Notes: generated by a model not told the origin, from the letters alone. A stretch of 46,830 bases of DNA from Bacillota bacterium (GCA_029907475.1 JARYLU010000007.1:54735-101564); one strand, 5' to 3'. Shown: positions 9,443 to 19,468, numbered from the stretch's first letter. Program-made: numbers and translations.

Positions 9443-9925
9443 ATGGCAAAAGTTCTGATGCTGGATCCCGAAAAGTGTACAGCGTGTCGTATGTGCGAGC
9501 TGGCTTGCTCCTTCTTTCACGAAAAGGAATTTCGACCCAGCGTTTCCCGCATCAACGTCCTGACATGGGAATCTGACGGGATCTCGGTACCGATGATGTG
9601 CCTGCAGTGCGATGCTGCAGCCTGTTTGAAGGTTTGCCCGTCGGGCGCTTTAAGCTGCAGCAAAGAAACGGGAGCATTGATCGTAGACAACGAAAAGTGC
9701 ATCCGCTGTAAAATGTGCCTGAGCGCCTGTCCTTTCGGGAACACAACCTACGACGCGGCCACAAACAAAATCCTCAAGTGCGACCTCTGCGGCGGCGACC
9801 CCCAGTGTGTCAAGTTTTGTCCTTCCGGTGCCGTAACCTACGTGGAGGCGATGAAGGGGACGCTTCTCAAAAAGAAAACCTATGCGGAGAAATTTAAAGA
9901 ACTCCTGCGGGAGGTGAAGCAGTGA
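9443..9925 (+). CDS. Four-cluster [4Fe-4S] ferredoxin, AOR electron-transfer subunit
   Basis: This 160-aa HycB/CooF-like polyferredoxin has four cysteine motifs: [35 protein letters not shown] and [14 protein letters not shown]. It would carry electrons between the AOR active site and a partner. It overlaps the AOR gene by TGATG and so is cotranslated with it. Its SD is displaced by a hairpin (9396-9436). A CO-dehydrogenase-type CooF is structurally similar, but the neighbour decides for AOR. Confidence 0.9.
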   Translation: MAKVLMLDPEKCTACRMCELACSFFHEKEFRPSVSRINVLTWESDGISVPMMCLQCDAAACLKVCPSGALSCSKETGALIVDNEKCIRCKMCLSACPFGNTTYDAATNKILKCDLCGGDPQCVKFCPSGAVTYVEAMKGTLLKKKTYAEKFKELLREVKQ

Positions 9926-11733
9926 TGTACGGCTGGGTAGGAAAAATCCTGCGGATCAACTTAAATGACGGAACAACCGGCAAAGAACCCCTCGACCCGA
10001 AAGAGGCCAAAAACTTTCTGGGGGCGCGGGGTCTGGGGACGCGTTTGTGGATGAAAGAGGTCGATCCCGAAGTTGACCCGTTGAGTGAAAAAAATAACCT
10101 GATCTTTATGACCGGACCCTTGACAGGAACCCTGGCAACAAGCTCCGGCCGCTACAATGTTGTCTGCAAGTCCCCCCTGACCGGGGCCATCGCGGCCTCG
10201 AACTCCGGAGGGTACTGGGGCCCGGAACTGAAATTCGCCGGCTACGACGGGATCATCTTTGAAGGAAAAGCAGACAGACCGGTATATGTATATATTAACG
10301 ATGACCAGGTCGAGATCCGGGATGCCTCCCACCTGTGGGGCAAGAGCGTCAACGAAACTACAGACGCCATCCGGGAAGAGACGGACGACGCCGTTCACGT
10401 TGCCTGCATCGGGCCCGCCGGTGAAAAGCAGGTCAGGTTCGCCTGTATCATAAACGATTACACCAGGGCGGCCGGCCGCTCTGGCGTCGGCGCCGTGATG
10501 GGCGCCAAGAACCTGAAGGCCGTTGCCGTAAAAGGAAGCGGCGGCGTCCGGGTCGCGGATCCGGAAGGCTTCATGGAAGCCTTTACAAGCGCCCACGCCA
10601 AGGTGAAGGCGCACCCGGTTACCGGCCAGGGCCTGGGTCTCTATGGGACCGCGGTTCTGGTGAACATTCTCGACCAGGCCGGCGCCTATCCGGTCCACAA
10701 CTTCCGCGATTCCGGCACCTTCCCCGCCGCCGAAGTGACAAGCGGTGAGTCCCTGAGAGAGAAGTTCCTGCTCAGGAACAAGGGGTGCATGAGCTGCAGT
10801 ATCGGCTGCGGCCGGATTGTGAACGTACCCGGGGGGCCCTTCGCCGGGTTTGGGGAAGGCCCCGAATACGAGGCCATCTGGGCTTACAGCGCCGACTGCG
10901 GCGTAGGGGACCTGGCGGCCGTGGTCAAGGCCAACAACCTTTGCAACGAACTCGGTCTCGACCCCATCACGATGGGGAGCACCATCGCCTGTGCCATGGA
11001 ACTCTACGAAAACGGCGCAATCACAAAAGACGAGGTCGGGAGGGCGCTCGCTTTCGGGGATGCCGAAGCGATCGTGGAACTGACCAAGCTGACCGGCTAC
11101 CGCGAGGGCTTCGGAAACGAGCTGGCTGAAGGCTCCTTCCGCCTGGCCAGCAAGTACGGCCATCCCGAACTCTCGATGAGCGCCAAGAAGCAGGAGCTCC
11201 CCGCCTATGACCCGCGCGGCGTCCAGGGCCTCGGTCTGAACTTCGCCACCAGCAACCGGGGCGGCTGCCACGTCCGGGGTTACATGACCTCACCGGAGAT
11301 CCTGGGCATCCCCGAGAAGCTGGACAACCTCAGCACCAAGGACAAAGCCGGGTGGACGAAGGCCTTCCAGGACCTCACCGCCGCCGTCGATTCGTCCGGC
11401 CTCTGCCTCTTCCTCACCTTCGCCATCGGGGCACCGGAAATCGCCGGGCAGTTGACCGCAGCCACCGGTGTTGCATACACGGCGGATGACGTGGTCAAGG
11501 CGGGAGAGCGCGTCTGGAACCTGGAGCGCCTCTTCAACCTGGCCAACGGCTTTACGAGAGCAGACGACACGCTGCCGCCGCGGCTGCTGAAGGAGCCGAT
11601 GAGACACGGCCCGCTCAAGGGTTCAGTCCACAAGCTCGAGGAAATGCTGGACGAATACTACCAGGTCCGCGGCTGGGACGCCGAAGGGAAGCCGACGGAA
11701 GCGAAGCTCCGGGAGCTTGGGCTCGAAACCTAG
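9925..11733 (+). CDS. Aldehyde:ferredoxin oxidoreductase, tungsten/molybdenum pterin enzyme
   Basis: This 602-aa AOR-family enzyme oxidises aldehydes to acids, or reduces acids in reverse, using a bis-pterin W/Mo site and one [4Fe-4S] cluster. The N-terminal domain has [20 protein letters not shown] and [18 protein letters not shown]. The cluster ligands CMSCSIGC are near residue 292, and the pterin-binding region contains [11 protein letters not shown]. The length fits the family. A GTG at 9922 is an alternative start; ATG 9925 overlaps the ferredoxin stop and sits 8 nt after GGAGGTG. The adjacent ferredoxin, MoaD and NuoEFG-like genes suggest an NAD(P)-linked AOR complex. Confidence 0.94.
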   Translation: MYGWVGKILRINLNDGTTGKEPLDPKEAKNFLGARGLGTRLWMKEVDPEVDPLSEKNNLIFMTGPLTGTLATSSGRYNVVCKSPLTGAIAASNSGGYWGPELKFAGYDGIIFEGKADRPVYVYINDDQVEIRDASHLWGKSVNETTDAIREETDDAVHVACIGPAGEKQVRFACIINDYTRAAGRSGVGAVMGAKNLKAVAVKGSGGVRVADPEGFMEAFTSAHAKVKAHPVTGQGLGLYGTAVLVNILDQAGAYPVHNFRDSGTFPAAEVTSGESLREKFLLRNKGCMSCSIGCGRIVNVPGGPFAGFGEGPEYEAIWAYSADCGVGDLAAVVKANNLCNELGLDPITMGSTIACAMELYENGAITKDEVGRALAFGDAEAIVELTKLTGYREGFGNELAEGSFRLASKYGHPELSMSAKKQELPAYDPRGVQGLGLNFATSNRGGCHVRGYMTSPEILGIPEKLDNLSTKDKAGWTKAFQDLTAAVDSSGLCLFLTFAIGAPEIAGQLTAATGVAYTADDVVKAGERVWNLERLFNLANGFTRADDTLPPRLLKEPMRHGPLKGSVHKLEEMLDEYYQVRGWDAEGKPTEAKLRELGLET

Positions 11734-11759
11734 CGCCAACTGAAACCGGGGGTGATCCC

Positions 11760-12047
11760 GTGAAGGTGAAGCTTTTCGCCCTCCTGCGGGAGATTACGGG
11801 ATTGAAAGAAACAGACGCCTTTCAGGGAGCCACAGTCCGGGAACTGCTGGAGAGCCTCTGCGCAAAATACGGAAGAAAGCTCGAGGAGTGGGTCTTTGCG
11901 CCCCACGAAGCGCACGACCCGCGCTCTTTAAGCGGGAACGTGATCATTCTCGTCAACGGGAGGGCCATCGAACACCTGGCCGGGCTGGAGACGCCCCTTA
12001 AACCAACAGACGAAGTGGCAATTTTTCCTAAACTTGCCGGCGGTTGA
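11760..12047 (+). CDS. MoaD/ThiS-like sulfur carrier
   Basis: This 95-aa ubiquitin-like protein has a beta-grasp pattern (VKLFALLREITG at the start, VIILVNGR in the middle) and ends in the obligatory Gly-Gly. It would carry thiocarboxylate sulfur for molybdopterin/tungstopterin synthesis after activation by the E1-like protein at 8283. It starts at GTG 11760 with GGGGGTGA as SD. MoaD homologues commonly accompany AOR genes. Confidence 0.88.
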   Translation: MKVKLFALLREITGLKETDAFQGATVRELLESLCAKYGRKLEEWVFAPHEAHDPRSLSGNVIILVNGRAIEHLAGLETPLKPTDEVAIFPKLAGG

Positions 12048-12061
12048 AAAAGTCGAAAAGG

Positions 12062-12097
12062 GGGCGGAAATCAGCCGTTTCCGCCCTTCTACTTTTC
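12062..12097 (+). terminator. Intrinsic terminator or attenuator after moaD-like gene
   Basis: A 9-bp stem (GGGCGGAAA / TTTCCGCCC) with a 7-nt loop is followed by a U-rich tract. It lies 15 bp past the MoaD stop and 74 bp before the nuoE-like gene, so it may partly separate the AOR genes from the NuoEFG-like genes. Confidence 0.65.
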
Positions 12098-12159
12098 CGG
12101 TTTTTGCTGGTCCAGCAGAAGGTTGTTTCGACTTGCAGATGAAGCAGGAGGAGATGAGA

Positions 12160-12651
12160 ATGGAAACTGACAAAATACAGGAAATTGAAAGCATAATCAG
12201 GCGTTATCCTGCGGAAAAAAGATACATCCTGGCGATCATGCAGGATCTCCAGCAGGCGTTCAATTATCTCCCTAAAGGGGCCCTGGAAAAAACGGCGGCC
12301 CATGTCCGGGCTCCCCTCAGCACGGTGTACAGCATGGCCACTTTTTACAAGGCCTTCAGCCTGAAGCCTAAAGGGAAGATTAACTTTAGGGTTTGCGACG
12401 GCACCGCCTGCCACATCAAGGGCTCGCAGGTGATTCTCAACGAGATCTGCCAGTGCCTGGATCTCAAGCCGGGAGAGACCACTCCCGACGGGATGTTCTC
12501 GCTGGAAACAGTAAACTGCCTGGGCGCATGCGCCATCTCCCCCGTTCTGGTAGCAAACCAGAAAGTATACGCTAAAGTTACCCCGGCTGCCCTAAGAAAG
12601 ATTATCAAAGAGTACGGAGGGAAGCTCGATGGAACAACAGCCGGAGAATAA
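12160..12651 (+). CDS. NuoE-like [2Fe-2S] thioredoxin-fold subunit
   Basis: This 163-aa NuoE/HndA/HydC-type subunit has a C-terminal thioredoxin-like domain with four cluster cysteines in CDGTAC-x-KGS and CLGACAIS. The frame is open from 12034, but AGGAGGAG at 12146-12153 selects ATG 12160, 8 nt downstream (ATG 12154 is too close). It overlaps the next gene by 23 bp, indicating translational coupling. It is part of the diaphorase module that links NAD(P) to the AOR ferredoxin. Confidence 0.9.
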   Translation: METDKIQEIESIIRRYPAEKRYILAIMQDLQQAFNYLPKGALEKTAAHVRAPLSTVYSMATFYKAFSLKPKGKINFRVCDGTACHIKGSQVILNEICQCLDLKPGETTPDGMFSLETVNCLGACAISPVLVANQKVYAKVTPAALRKIIKEYGGKLDGTTAGE

Positions 12652-14455
12652 GGACGTCACCAGGAGGCTGGTTCTGGTCTGCTGCGGAACGGGCTGCCAG
12701 GCCAACGGCAGCATGGATGTTTACCACGCCCTGCGCCAGGCACTGGCTCCCGGCGCCAATGCCGAAGTCTGCACTTACGTGAAATCCACCGGCTGCAATG
12801 GCCTGTGCGAAAAGGGACCACTTGTCAAGATCCTGCCCGATGACATTACCTATTCCAGGGTGCGGGCGGCTGATGTCTCCGAGATCGCGGAAAAGACACT
12901 GCGCGGGGGCGCCTTGGTCAAGCGGCTCCTGCTCCGGGACCCCGTGACGAAAGAACACTTCAGGTCGCATCATAAAACAAATTTCTACAAAAAACAGCAT
13001 AAAGTCGCACTGCGCAACATCGGGGAGATCGATCCCTCCAACATCCAGGACTACCTTGACAGGGACGGCTACCAGGCCCTGCGCAAAGCGCTGACTACGC
13101 TGACCCCGGAAGAGGTCATCGAGGAGGTGCTCGCCTCCGGCCTGCGCGGGCGGGGGGGCGGGGGCTTTCCAACCGGCCTCAAGTGGAGAGCGTGCGCCTC
13201 GGTGGACAGGCTCCCACGCTATATTATTTGCAACGGGGACGAAGGGGACCCCGGGGCGTTTATGGACCGGAGCATTATGGAGGGGGACCCCCACTCGATC
13301 CTTGAGGGGATGCTCATCTGCGCCTACGCGATGGGAGCCGCGCGCGGCTTCATCTACGTGCGCGACGAATACGGCCTGGCAGTCGCCAACCTCACAAGGG
13401 CCATCGAAGACGCCCGGGAGCGCGGTTTCCTCGGGAAAAATATTTTGGGAAGCAGCCTCTCTTTTGACATCGAAATCGTCCGGGGCGGCGGGGCGTTTGT
13501 CTGCGGCGAGGAAACGGCGCTCATCGCCTCGATTGAAGGGAACCCAGGGGAGCCCCGCGACAAGTACACCTACCCTGCGGAAAGGGGGCTCTGGGGCCAG
13601 CCGACGGTGATCAACAACGTGGAGACCTGGGCGAACATCCCGGTAATCGTTTCCAACGGCGCTAGGGCGTTCGCCGCGCTCGGCACCGGAAACAGCAAAG
13701 GCACGAAGGTATTCTCCCTCGTAGGGAAAGTGACAAACACCGGCCTGGTGGAGGTCCCAATGGGGACGACCCTGCGGGAGATCATTGAAGAGATCGGCGG
13801 AGGCGTTCCCAAAGGCCGGAGGTTTAAGGCAGTGCAAACCGGCGGCCCCTCGGGGGGCTGCATTCCGGAAAGCCTGCTAGACCTGGAAGTGGACTTCGAC
13901 ACCCTCACCGCGGCCGGATCCATGATGGGGTCGGGCGGCCTCATTGTGATGGATGACCGCACCTGCATGGTGGAAGTGGCCCGGTACTACCTCAATTTTC
14001 TGGCAGGCGAGTCGTGCGGCAAGTGCGTCCCCTGCCGGGAAGGCATCGGCCTGATGCTGGAAACCCTGACCCGGATCTGTGAGGGGAAAGGAAGACTGGA
14101 GGACCTCGACCTCCTGGAGAGCATTGGTAAAACCCTGCAGCAGGCCGCCCTGTGCGGTCTTGGCAGGACCGCGCCAAACCCCGTGCTTTCCACGCTGAAG
14201 TACTTCCGGGACGAGTACCTGGCCCACATCACCGGGTGCTGGTGTCCGGCAGGAGTCTGCAAGGCTCTGACCGGGTTCTATATTGACGCCGGTCTCTGCC
14301 GGGGATGCGGCCGCTGCCTGAGGAACTGCCCGGTTCAGGCCATCACCGGGAAGAAGCAAGAGCCTCACGAAATCGACCCTTCCAGGTGCATCAAATGTGG
14401 CGCCTGCATCGACGATTGCAGGTACCAGGCCGTTAAAGTAAAGCAGGGGGTATGA
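12629..14455 (+). CDS. NuoF-like NAD(P)-binding flavoprotein with extra Fe-S domains
   Basis: This 608-aa protein resembles HydB/HndC. The N-terminal thioredoxin-like [2Fe-2S] domain has CCGTGC and STGCNGLC. The FMN/NADH domain has [13 protein letters not shown] and [24 protein letters not shown] with a later Cys binds the N3-type [4Fe-4S] cluster. The C-terminal 2[4Fe-4S] ferredoxin domain has [11 protein letters not shown] and [11 protein letters not shown]. This domain set is known from electron-bifurcating hydrogenases and formate dehydrogenases. No [FeFe]-hydrogenase H-cluster subunit is present, so AOR is the likely catalytic partner. Confidence 0.93.
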   Translation: MEQQPENKDVTRRLVLVCCGTGCQANGSMDVYHALRQALAPGANAEVCTYVKSTGCNGLCEKGPLVKILPDDITYSRVRAADVSEIAEKTLRGGALVKRLLLRDPVTKEHFRSHHKTNFYKKQHKVALRNIGEIDPSNIQDYLDRDGYQALRKALTTLTPEEVIEEVLASGLRGRGGGGFPTGLKWRACASVDRLPRYIICNGDEGDPGAFMDRSIMEGDPHSILEGMLICAYAMGAARGFIYVRDEYGLAVANLTRAIEDARERGFLGKNILGSSLSFDIEIVRGGGAFVCGEETALIASIEGNPGEPRDKYTYPAERGLWGQPTVINNVETWANIPVIVSNGARAFAALGTGNSKGTKVFSLVGKVTNTGLVEVPMGTTLREIIEEIGGGVPKGRRFKAVQTGGPSGGCIPESLLDLEVDFDTLTAAGSMMGSGGLIVMDDRTCMVEVARYYLNFLAGESCGKCVPCREGIGLMLETLTRICEGKGRLEDLDLLESIGKTLQQAALCGLGRTAPNPVLSTLKYFRDEYLAHITGCWCPAGVCKALTGFYIDAGLCRGCGRCLRNCPVQAITGKKQEPHEIDPSRCIKCGACIDDCRYQAVKVKQGV

Positions 14456-14458
14456 GGA

Positions 14459-15229
14459 ATGAAGCATAAAATCGAGATTAGAATTGACGGCATCGCAGCC
14501 GCCGCAAGCCCGGGCGAAACCATCCTGGAGGTTGCAAAAAGACTGGGGATCGAGATCCCCGCCCTGTGCTACCATAAAGCGTTTGGCGGCCAGGGGATCT
14601 GCCGGATGTGTACGGTGGAAGTTAAAACAGGGGACAGGGCGCGCCTCGTCGCCTCCTGCACCTATCCCATCACAGAAGAGATCGAGGTGAAAACCTCAAC
14701 ACCGGAGGTTGAGGAGATCAGGCGGAACATCGTCATGCTTCTGTACAGGCGAGCTCCCAACAGCGAATTCATGAAAAAGCTCTACGCTGAGTACGGCCGT
14801 CCCGGTGACATCACGCCGGCCAGTGCGGAAGAGCGTTGCATCATGTGCCGGCTCTGCGTCAGGGCCTGCGAGCAGGTGGGGGCAAGTGCGATCTCCGCAG
14901 TCTTCCGCGGCACCGAAAAGAGGGTCTCCACTCCGTACGACGAGGCATCCCCGGACTGCATCGGGTGCGGGGCCTGCGCCCAGGTCTGCCCTACAGGAGC
15001 GATCGAGGTGACGCAACGTGAAGGGGAGCACGTCATCTGGAACAAGACCCTCGCGCCGGCGAGGTGTGAAGTGTGCGGCCGCGCCTATACGGCGGAAACC
15101 CTCGTCAACCACGTCAAAGAACGGCTTGGGTCCGATTTCTCTCAAAAACAGCCCGAAGAAAGGCTGTGCCCCGCCTGCCGGAAGAGAAGGGCGGGGCGCG
15201 CCCTCGTAGACCACCTGATCAAGAAATAA
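14459..15229 (+). CDS. NuoG-like Fe-S subunit without catalytic domain
   Basis: This 256-aa protein begins with a [2Fe-2S] ferredoxin domain (CYHKAFGGQGICRMC) followed by the His-Cys3 region and a 2[4Fe-4S] domain (CIMCRLCVRAC and CIGCGACAQVC). It then ends with an unusual CEVC...CPAC zinc-ribbon-like tail. It matches the N-terminal part of NuoG/HydA but lacks the H-cluster or molybdopterin domain. It starts 3 nt after the nuoF-like stop. It should relay electrons between the NuoEF-like diaphorase and the AOR-ferredoxin. Its last 11 bp overlap the convergent gene at 15219. Confidence 0.9.
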   Translation: MKHKIEIRIDGIAAAASPGETILEVAKRLGIEIPALCYHKAFGGQGICRMCTVEVKTGDRARLVASCTYPITEEIEVKTSTPEVEEIRRNIVMLLYRRAPNSEFMKKLYAEYGRPGDITPASAEERCIMCRLCVRACEQVGASAISAVFRGTEKRVSTPYDEASPDCIGCGACAQVCPTGAIEVTQREGEHVIWNKTLAPARCEVCGRAYTAETLVNHVKERLGSDFSQKQPEERLCPACRKRRAGRALVDHLIKK

Positions 15230-16988
15230 CCTGCGAAGACCCCGAACCAGGCGCCGGAGGGATTTCCCCGGCGTCCAGCCTGATGTTACCTGCACCCGGT
15301 ACCCGCACCTCCGGTGTTTCGGGCACCGGTGCACCCGCCGGCGCGGCCGCCGCCTGGTAAGTCCTGTACCCGCCGCTCAGATTGAGGACATCATGGAACC
15401 CGGCCGCTTTAAGGATGCGGCAGGCAATGTACGACCGCAGCCCGACCGCGCAGTTCACCACGATCCTCCGGTCGCGGGGGAGTTCTTTCAGGCGCTCCCG
15501 CAGTTCGTCCACCGAAATGTTGACGGCACCGGGGAGCGCGCCTCCCGCGAACTCCTTGGGAGTGCGGACATCCAGGAAAAAGGCGCCCTCCTGCCGGTGG
15601 ACAGGGACCCGGTCCCAGGTCGTTACTGCCACATCGCCGCGCAGGACGTTGGCGGCGGCAAAACCTGCGATGTTTACCGGGTCCTTCGCCGAGGAGTAGG
15701 GAGGGGCATAGGCAAGTTCCAGGTGCTCCAGGTCAAAGACCGTCATCCCGGCCCGCAGCGCCGTTGCCAACGCATCGATCCTTTTATCGGCTCCCTCCTC
15801 CCCTACCGCCTGGACGCCGAGAATCCGCCCGTCATCCGGGCCGAAAAGAAGCTTCAGGCTCAACTGCTTGCCGCCTGGATAGTAACCGGCGTGAGAAAGG
15901 GGATGGACGATCACGCTCTGGAAGGGGATCTGGTGCCGCGCCAGCACGCGGGCGTTTAAACCGGTGGCCGCAACGGTGAGTTCGAAGACCTTGCAAATAG
16001 AGGTCCCCTGGGTCCCGCGGTAGGGGATCTCCCGCCCGCAGATGTTGTCGGCCGCAAGCCGGCCCTGGCGGTTGGCGGGGCCCGCGAGGGGCACGATCAC
16101 GGGTGTCCCGCTCACAAAGTGCCTGACTTCGATGGCGTCACCCACCGCGTAGATCTTGGGGTCCGAGGTTCGGAGGTACGCGTCGACCCTGACCCCTCCG
16201 GTGGGCCCCAGTTCCAGCCCCGCCCCGGCCGCCAGCTTTGTTTCCGGGCGAAGCCCCACCGCCACCAGGACCAGATCTGCCGGGACCTCCCGGCTCCCGG
16301 TACGCACCACGAGCTTTCCTGCGCGCTCCTTGATTTCCTGAACCTGCTCGCCCAGATAGAGCCGGACCCCCTTTTCCCGCAGGTGCGCCTGGACGAGGGC
16401 CGCCATTTCGTAATCCAGCGGCGCCATCACCTGGTCCATCATCTCCATGATGGAAACATCCAGCCCGCGCTCCCGGAAGTTCTCTGCCATTTCCAGCCCG
16501 ATAAAGCCTCCTCCCAAGACCACCGCTTCCCGCGCCTGTTTCCCACTCAGCCAACGGAGGATACCGTCCATATCTGGAATCGTCCTGAGAGTAAAAACAC
16601 CGGGCAGGTCGATCCCCGGCAGGGACGGCTTGAGGGGCGCGGCACCGGGTGAAAGCACCAGAAAGTCGTATCTTTCCCGGTAAGTTTTCCCGGTTCTCAG
16701 ATCTCTCACCTCCACCTCCTGCCGCGCCCGGTCAATGGCCGTGACTTCGTTTTCGGTGCGGACATCGCACCGGAAGCGCTCTTGCAGCAGCTTCGGAGTG
16801 GCCACCAGCAAACTCTCCCGCTTTGGGATCGCCCTGCTGACATGGTAAGGAAGGCCGCAGTTGGCAAAAGAGATGTAGGGGCCGCGCTCGAACAGGATAA
16901 TCTCCGCCTCCTCATCCAGCCGCCGCAGCCGCGTGGCGCAGCTTGCGCCACCTGCAACACCACCTACGATACAAACCTTTTTTCCCAT
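15219..16988 (-). CDS. CoA-disulfide reductase-like flavoprotein fused to rhodanese
   Basis: This 589-aa FAD/NAD(P)-dependent disulfide reductase starts with the Rossmann motif VCIVGGVAGGASCATRLR. Its redox cysteine lies in SFANCGLPYH as in CoA-disulfide reductase, and the second NAD(P) site is VVLGGGFIGLEMAE. The C-terminal rhodanese domain (about 490-570) carries the active cysteine in NCAVGLRSY. CoADR-RHD proteins act in polysulfide or CoA-persulfide reduction and thiol redox. The frame opens at 17036, but ATG 16988 begins the Rossmann fold and follows GGGGG, so it is chosen. It is preceded by marR in the same direction. Confidence 0.92.
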   Translation of the reverse strand: MGKKVCIVGGVAGGASCATRLRRLDEEAEIILFERGPYISFANCGLPYHVSRAIPKRESLLVATPKLLQERFRCDVRTENEVTAIDRARQEVEVRDLRTGKTYRERYDFLVLSPGAAPLKPSLPGIDLPGVFTLRTIPDMDGILRWLSGKQAREAVVLGGGFIGLEMAENFRERGLDVSIMEMMDQVMAPLDYEMAALVQAHLREKGVRLYLGEQVQEIKERAGKLVVRTGSREVPADLVLVAVGLRPETKLAAGAGLELGPTGGVRVDAYLRTSDPKIYAVGDAIEVRHFVSGTPVIVPLAGPANRQGRLAADNICGREIPYRGTQGTSICKVFELTVAATGLNARVLARHQIPFQSVIVHPLSHAGYYPGGKQLSLKLLFGPDDGRILGVQAVGEEGADKRIDALATALRAGMTVFDLEHLELAYAPPYSSAKDPVNIAGFAAANVLRGDVAVTTWDRVPVHRQEGAFFLDVRTPKEFAGGALPGAVNISVDELRERLKELPRDRRIVVNCAVGLRSYIACRILKAAGFHDVLNLSGGYRTYQAAAAPAGAPVPETPEVRVPGAGNIRLDAGEIPPAPGSGSSQVIS

Positions 16989-17072
16989 AAACAAACCCCC
17001 GGATCGCGAATTTTTTCGACAAATAACTTGACCCAAAACCTAACTTTTATAATCTAAACCTGCTAGCAAGAT

Positions 17073-17555
17073 CTATGCCTGGGATTCACGGCTCGGGGGC
17101 CCGCTCAGACACGCCTCGAGCCCCCGGCGGAAAGCAGTCGCAAAGCTTTTTAAAGCCTGGAGAACCCGTGTGCGGTCTTCCTCCTTCAGGTTTACCTTCA
17201 CCTGCTGCTGAAAGAGGCGGAGCACCTCCTCCCCCCGCGCCAGCGCCTCCCTGCCCCGGGGCGTGATCGCCACCGGACAGAGGCGCCGGTCTTCGGAGCA
17301 CCGCTCCCGGAGGAGAAGATTCTTCCGCGCCAGCCCGTCCGCCAGACGGGTGATCCTGCTGGGGGAAAGCTCGAGCAGCCCCGCCAGTTCCCGCATCGGG
17401 CGGGGTTTTTCGGCGAGCGCCTGGAGCGCCTTCAGTTCCACAGAGGTAATTCTCGCCTCCTGCTGAAGGAGCTGTTCCTTCTTCTGGCAGCACTGGAGCA
17501 GAACGTTTATTAACTCCATCATTTCCTGGCAGAATTCGTATTCCGCCTGTACCAT
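17073..17555 (-). CDS. MarR family transcriptional regulator
   Basis: This 160-aa winged-helix regulator has the recognition region LLELSPSRITRLADGLARKNLL and wing RERCSEDRRLCPVAITPRGRE. Such proteins usually repress neighbouring genes and respond to ligands or oxidants. The cysteines at CC, CSEDRRLC and CLSG could make it thiol-responsive, which is inference. ATG 17555 follows GGGAGGG with 8-nt spacing. It lies 84 bp upstream of the CoADR-rhodanese gene, its probable target. Confidence 0.92.
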   Translation of the reverse strand: MVQAEYEFCQEMMELINVLLQCCQKKEQLLQQEARITSVELKALQALAEKPRPMRELAGLLELSPSRITRLADGLARKNLLLRERCSEDRRLCPVAITPRGREALARGEEVLRLFQQQVKVNLKEEDRTRVLQALKSFATAFRRGLEACLSGPPSRESQA

Positions 17556-17611
17556 TGGACAACCCTCCCGAACCCGGCCGGCCCCATTTTCCGCCGGTGC
17601 CCGCCGGGAGC

Positions 17612-17678
17612 TAATTTTGCTAAAAATAATAACTCCAAGATAATTTTGCTAGAGTCAATTATATACTCGAGCAATAAT
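17612..17678 (-). promoter_or_regulatory. Candidate MarR operators
   Basis: TAATTTTGCTA occurs at 17612-17622 and again at 17641-17651. The second copy pairs with 17665-17678 as an 11-of-14 inverted repeat (ATTTTGCTAGAGT against ACTCGAGCAATAA). A TTGCTAG half-site is also present on the minus strand at 17063-17069, before the CoADR gene. Autoregulation and control of the CoADR gene are inferred. Confidence 0.5.
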
Positions 17679-17887
17679 CCCGTCAACAAACCGTCGGGTT
17701 TTTGAACAGAATTTAAAAACCGGACAACGCGCATGAAGCGCCAGTTCGAAACCGGCTGATAATCGAGCAAGAAAAAGGGTAGAGGGTAAGAACAAGGGAA
17801 AAACGAAAAAAAGAGGTTGAAAATGGGAAAGAATATGGGCTAAAAGGGAAGTAACACGTGGGAAAGAAGGGATGAAAAAGGGGATGC

Positions 17888-19468
17888 TTAAGGCAGGACG
17901 ACCGTTTCGCCGTGTTCCGGGACGACGAGCCGGACGAGCCCCCGGAACTGCTCAAAAAAACGCCGGTCCTCGCTGTGCACCGGGATCAGCACCTGGGGTC
18001 CGACGGCTTCCACAAGCTCCACCAGGCCCGGGCCGTGGATGTGACCGCTCGCATGAAAGCCGGGCTCCCTCCCCCTCCCCTCCCGGTCGCCGGGGTCCCC
18101 CACAAAACTAAGGTTGAAGTAGCGGAGCCAGGCGCGGAGCCGGTCCAAATCGATGTGCATCTCCTCGTTAAAGGCCTCGCTGGAGGAGTAGATGTATACC
18201 CCGCTTCCAGGCATGATGTCAAGGAGTTTATGGAAGTCGTAATAGGAAAAACAGAGGACGTAGGCTCCCTGGTCGCGGCTCACGGCCCCGGCATCCACCA
18301 CCCGCTCGGGGCAGCGGCTCCTGTAACGCTCCAGGAGTTCCCGCTCCCAAAGCGGCCTTACAGCCTTGAGGTCGACGTAGAGTGCAAAGGCATCGTCTGC
18401 AAGGGGGTCGGGCACCTCTCCCCCGGCGGTGGCAAGGGCCTCCAAAAGGTAAGCGTCCTTCGTGGTGATGCCAAGGCGGCGCCCGGCATCCTTCGCTGCC
18501 CCCCGGAAAGAAAGAAGCCTTTCGATGTTCCGCGGTCCGAAGTCTGCTAAGACCAGGCCTTCGGCCCGCCTGATGACCTCCCGGGCGCGGTCCGCCACCT
18601 CCTCTTCGTAAACAGGCCGCTCCGTGCCGGGATGGGTGCCTTCGCAGATGAGGGCAAGGGGAGCCAGCTCCGCCGCCTCCTCCATAAAGCGGCGCGTCTT
18701 CCCCGCACCTGTGCCGTGCAGCCGGAGGTCTCCCGTGTAGAGAACCCACCCCTCCGAGGTCTCAATCCCGAAGGCACCTGCCCCGGGGATGGAGTGATCG
18801 ACAGGCCAGTAGCGTATTCTCAAGTTCCCGATTTCGACCTCCTTCCCCGCCGCCTCGAGAGGAAAGCAGTTCAGGGGACGGGAGGAAGCCGGCCGGGACC
18901 AGAACGCACCGGCAGCAGGGGGAAGTGAAGGAGTTTCCAGGCAGACGTAGCGGCGTTGCTCGCAGGCAACTCTCCTGTAGTCTGTCGCCTGGAGCAGCCC
19001 GTCCCGGACCTCGCGGGGAGTAATGTAGCAGGTTTCCCGGTCGAATCCGCCCGGGACCGTGTCCTGCATCGCCTTCGCGATGAGGGCGGTCACCAGCCCG
19101 GTGTAGACGGGAATCCGGTGATCGAGAAAGGAGATGTAACCACTGTGGTCAATGTGGGCGTGGGACAGGAGCACCCCACTGACCTCCAGGCAGCGGTAGC
19201 AGGGGTGGCCGGTCAAATGCGCCCACCGGGCACGGCCGGGAAGTTCAAAATCCTGCCGGTAAATGCCCCTAAGGGGCGGAAGGAGGCCGAGATCCAGGAG
19301 ATCGCTCAATCCCACAATGGCGCGCGGCCGGAGGAACTCGTCAAAAAAGGTGCCCTCCGCTCCGAAATTGGTGCCGAAGTCCAGCAAGAGCGCGGTCCCG
19401 TCGGCCTCACAAAGAATTTTGTTTCCGCCGATGCAGGCCGCCCCGTCGTAAAAAGTCAGGCGCACCAC
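17888..19468 (-). CDS. Metallo-beta-lactamase/beta-CASP nuclease, RNase J-like
   Basis: This 526-aa hydrolase has the metal-binding motif SHAHIDHSGY, the second metal motif YTGDLRLHG, and the late HASGHIHG and IPVHSED motifs typical of beta-CASP RNA nucleases. It is shorter and more divergent than RNase J1/J2, so a specialised RNA-processing role is likely but unassigned. It starts with GTG GTG at 19468 after GGGGGCGGG. There is no clear terminator downstream, and the 332-bp gap to marR holds the MarR operators and nothing else recognisable. Confidence 0.85.
   Translation of the reverse strand: MVRLTFYDGAACIGGNKILCEADGTALLLDFGTNFGAEGTFFDEFLRPRAIVGLSDLLDLGLLPPLRGIYRQDFELPGRARWAHLTGHPCYRCLEVSGVLLSHAHIDHSGYISFLDHRIPVYTGLVTALIAKAMQDTVPGGFDRETCYITPREVRDGLLQATDYRRVACEQRRYVCLETPSLPPAAGAFWSRPASSRPLNCFPLEAAGKEVEIGNLRIRYWPVDHSIPGAGAFGIETSEGWVLYTGDLRLHGTGAGKTRRFMEEAAELAPLALICEGTHPGTERPVYEEEVADRAREVIRRAEGLVLADFGPRNIERLLSFRGAAKDAGRRLGITTKDAYLLEALATAGGEVPDPLADDAFALYVDLKAVRPLWERELLERYRSRCPERVVDAGAVSRDQGAYVLCFSYYDFHKLLDIMPGSGVYIYSSSEAFNEEMHIDLDRLRAWLRYFNLSFVGDPGDREGRGREPGFHASGHIHGPGLVELVEAVGPQVLIPVHSEDRRFFEQFRGLVRLVVPEHGETVVLP

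Noticed and set aside
17740-17755. tRNA T-arm-like hairpin (GCCAG TTCGAAA CCGGC)
   Set aside because: One stem mismatch, and no acceptor, D or anticodon arms can be built around it.
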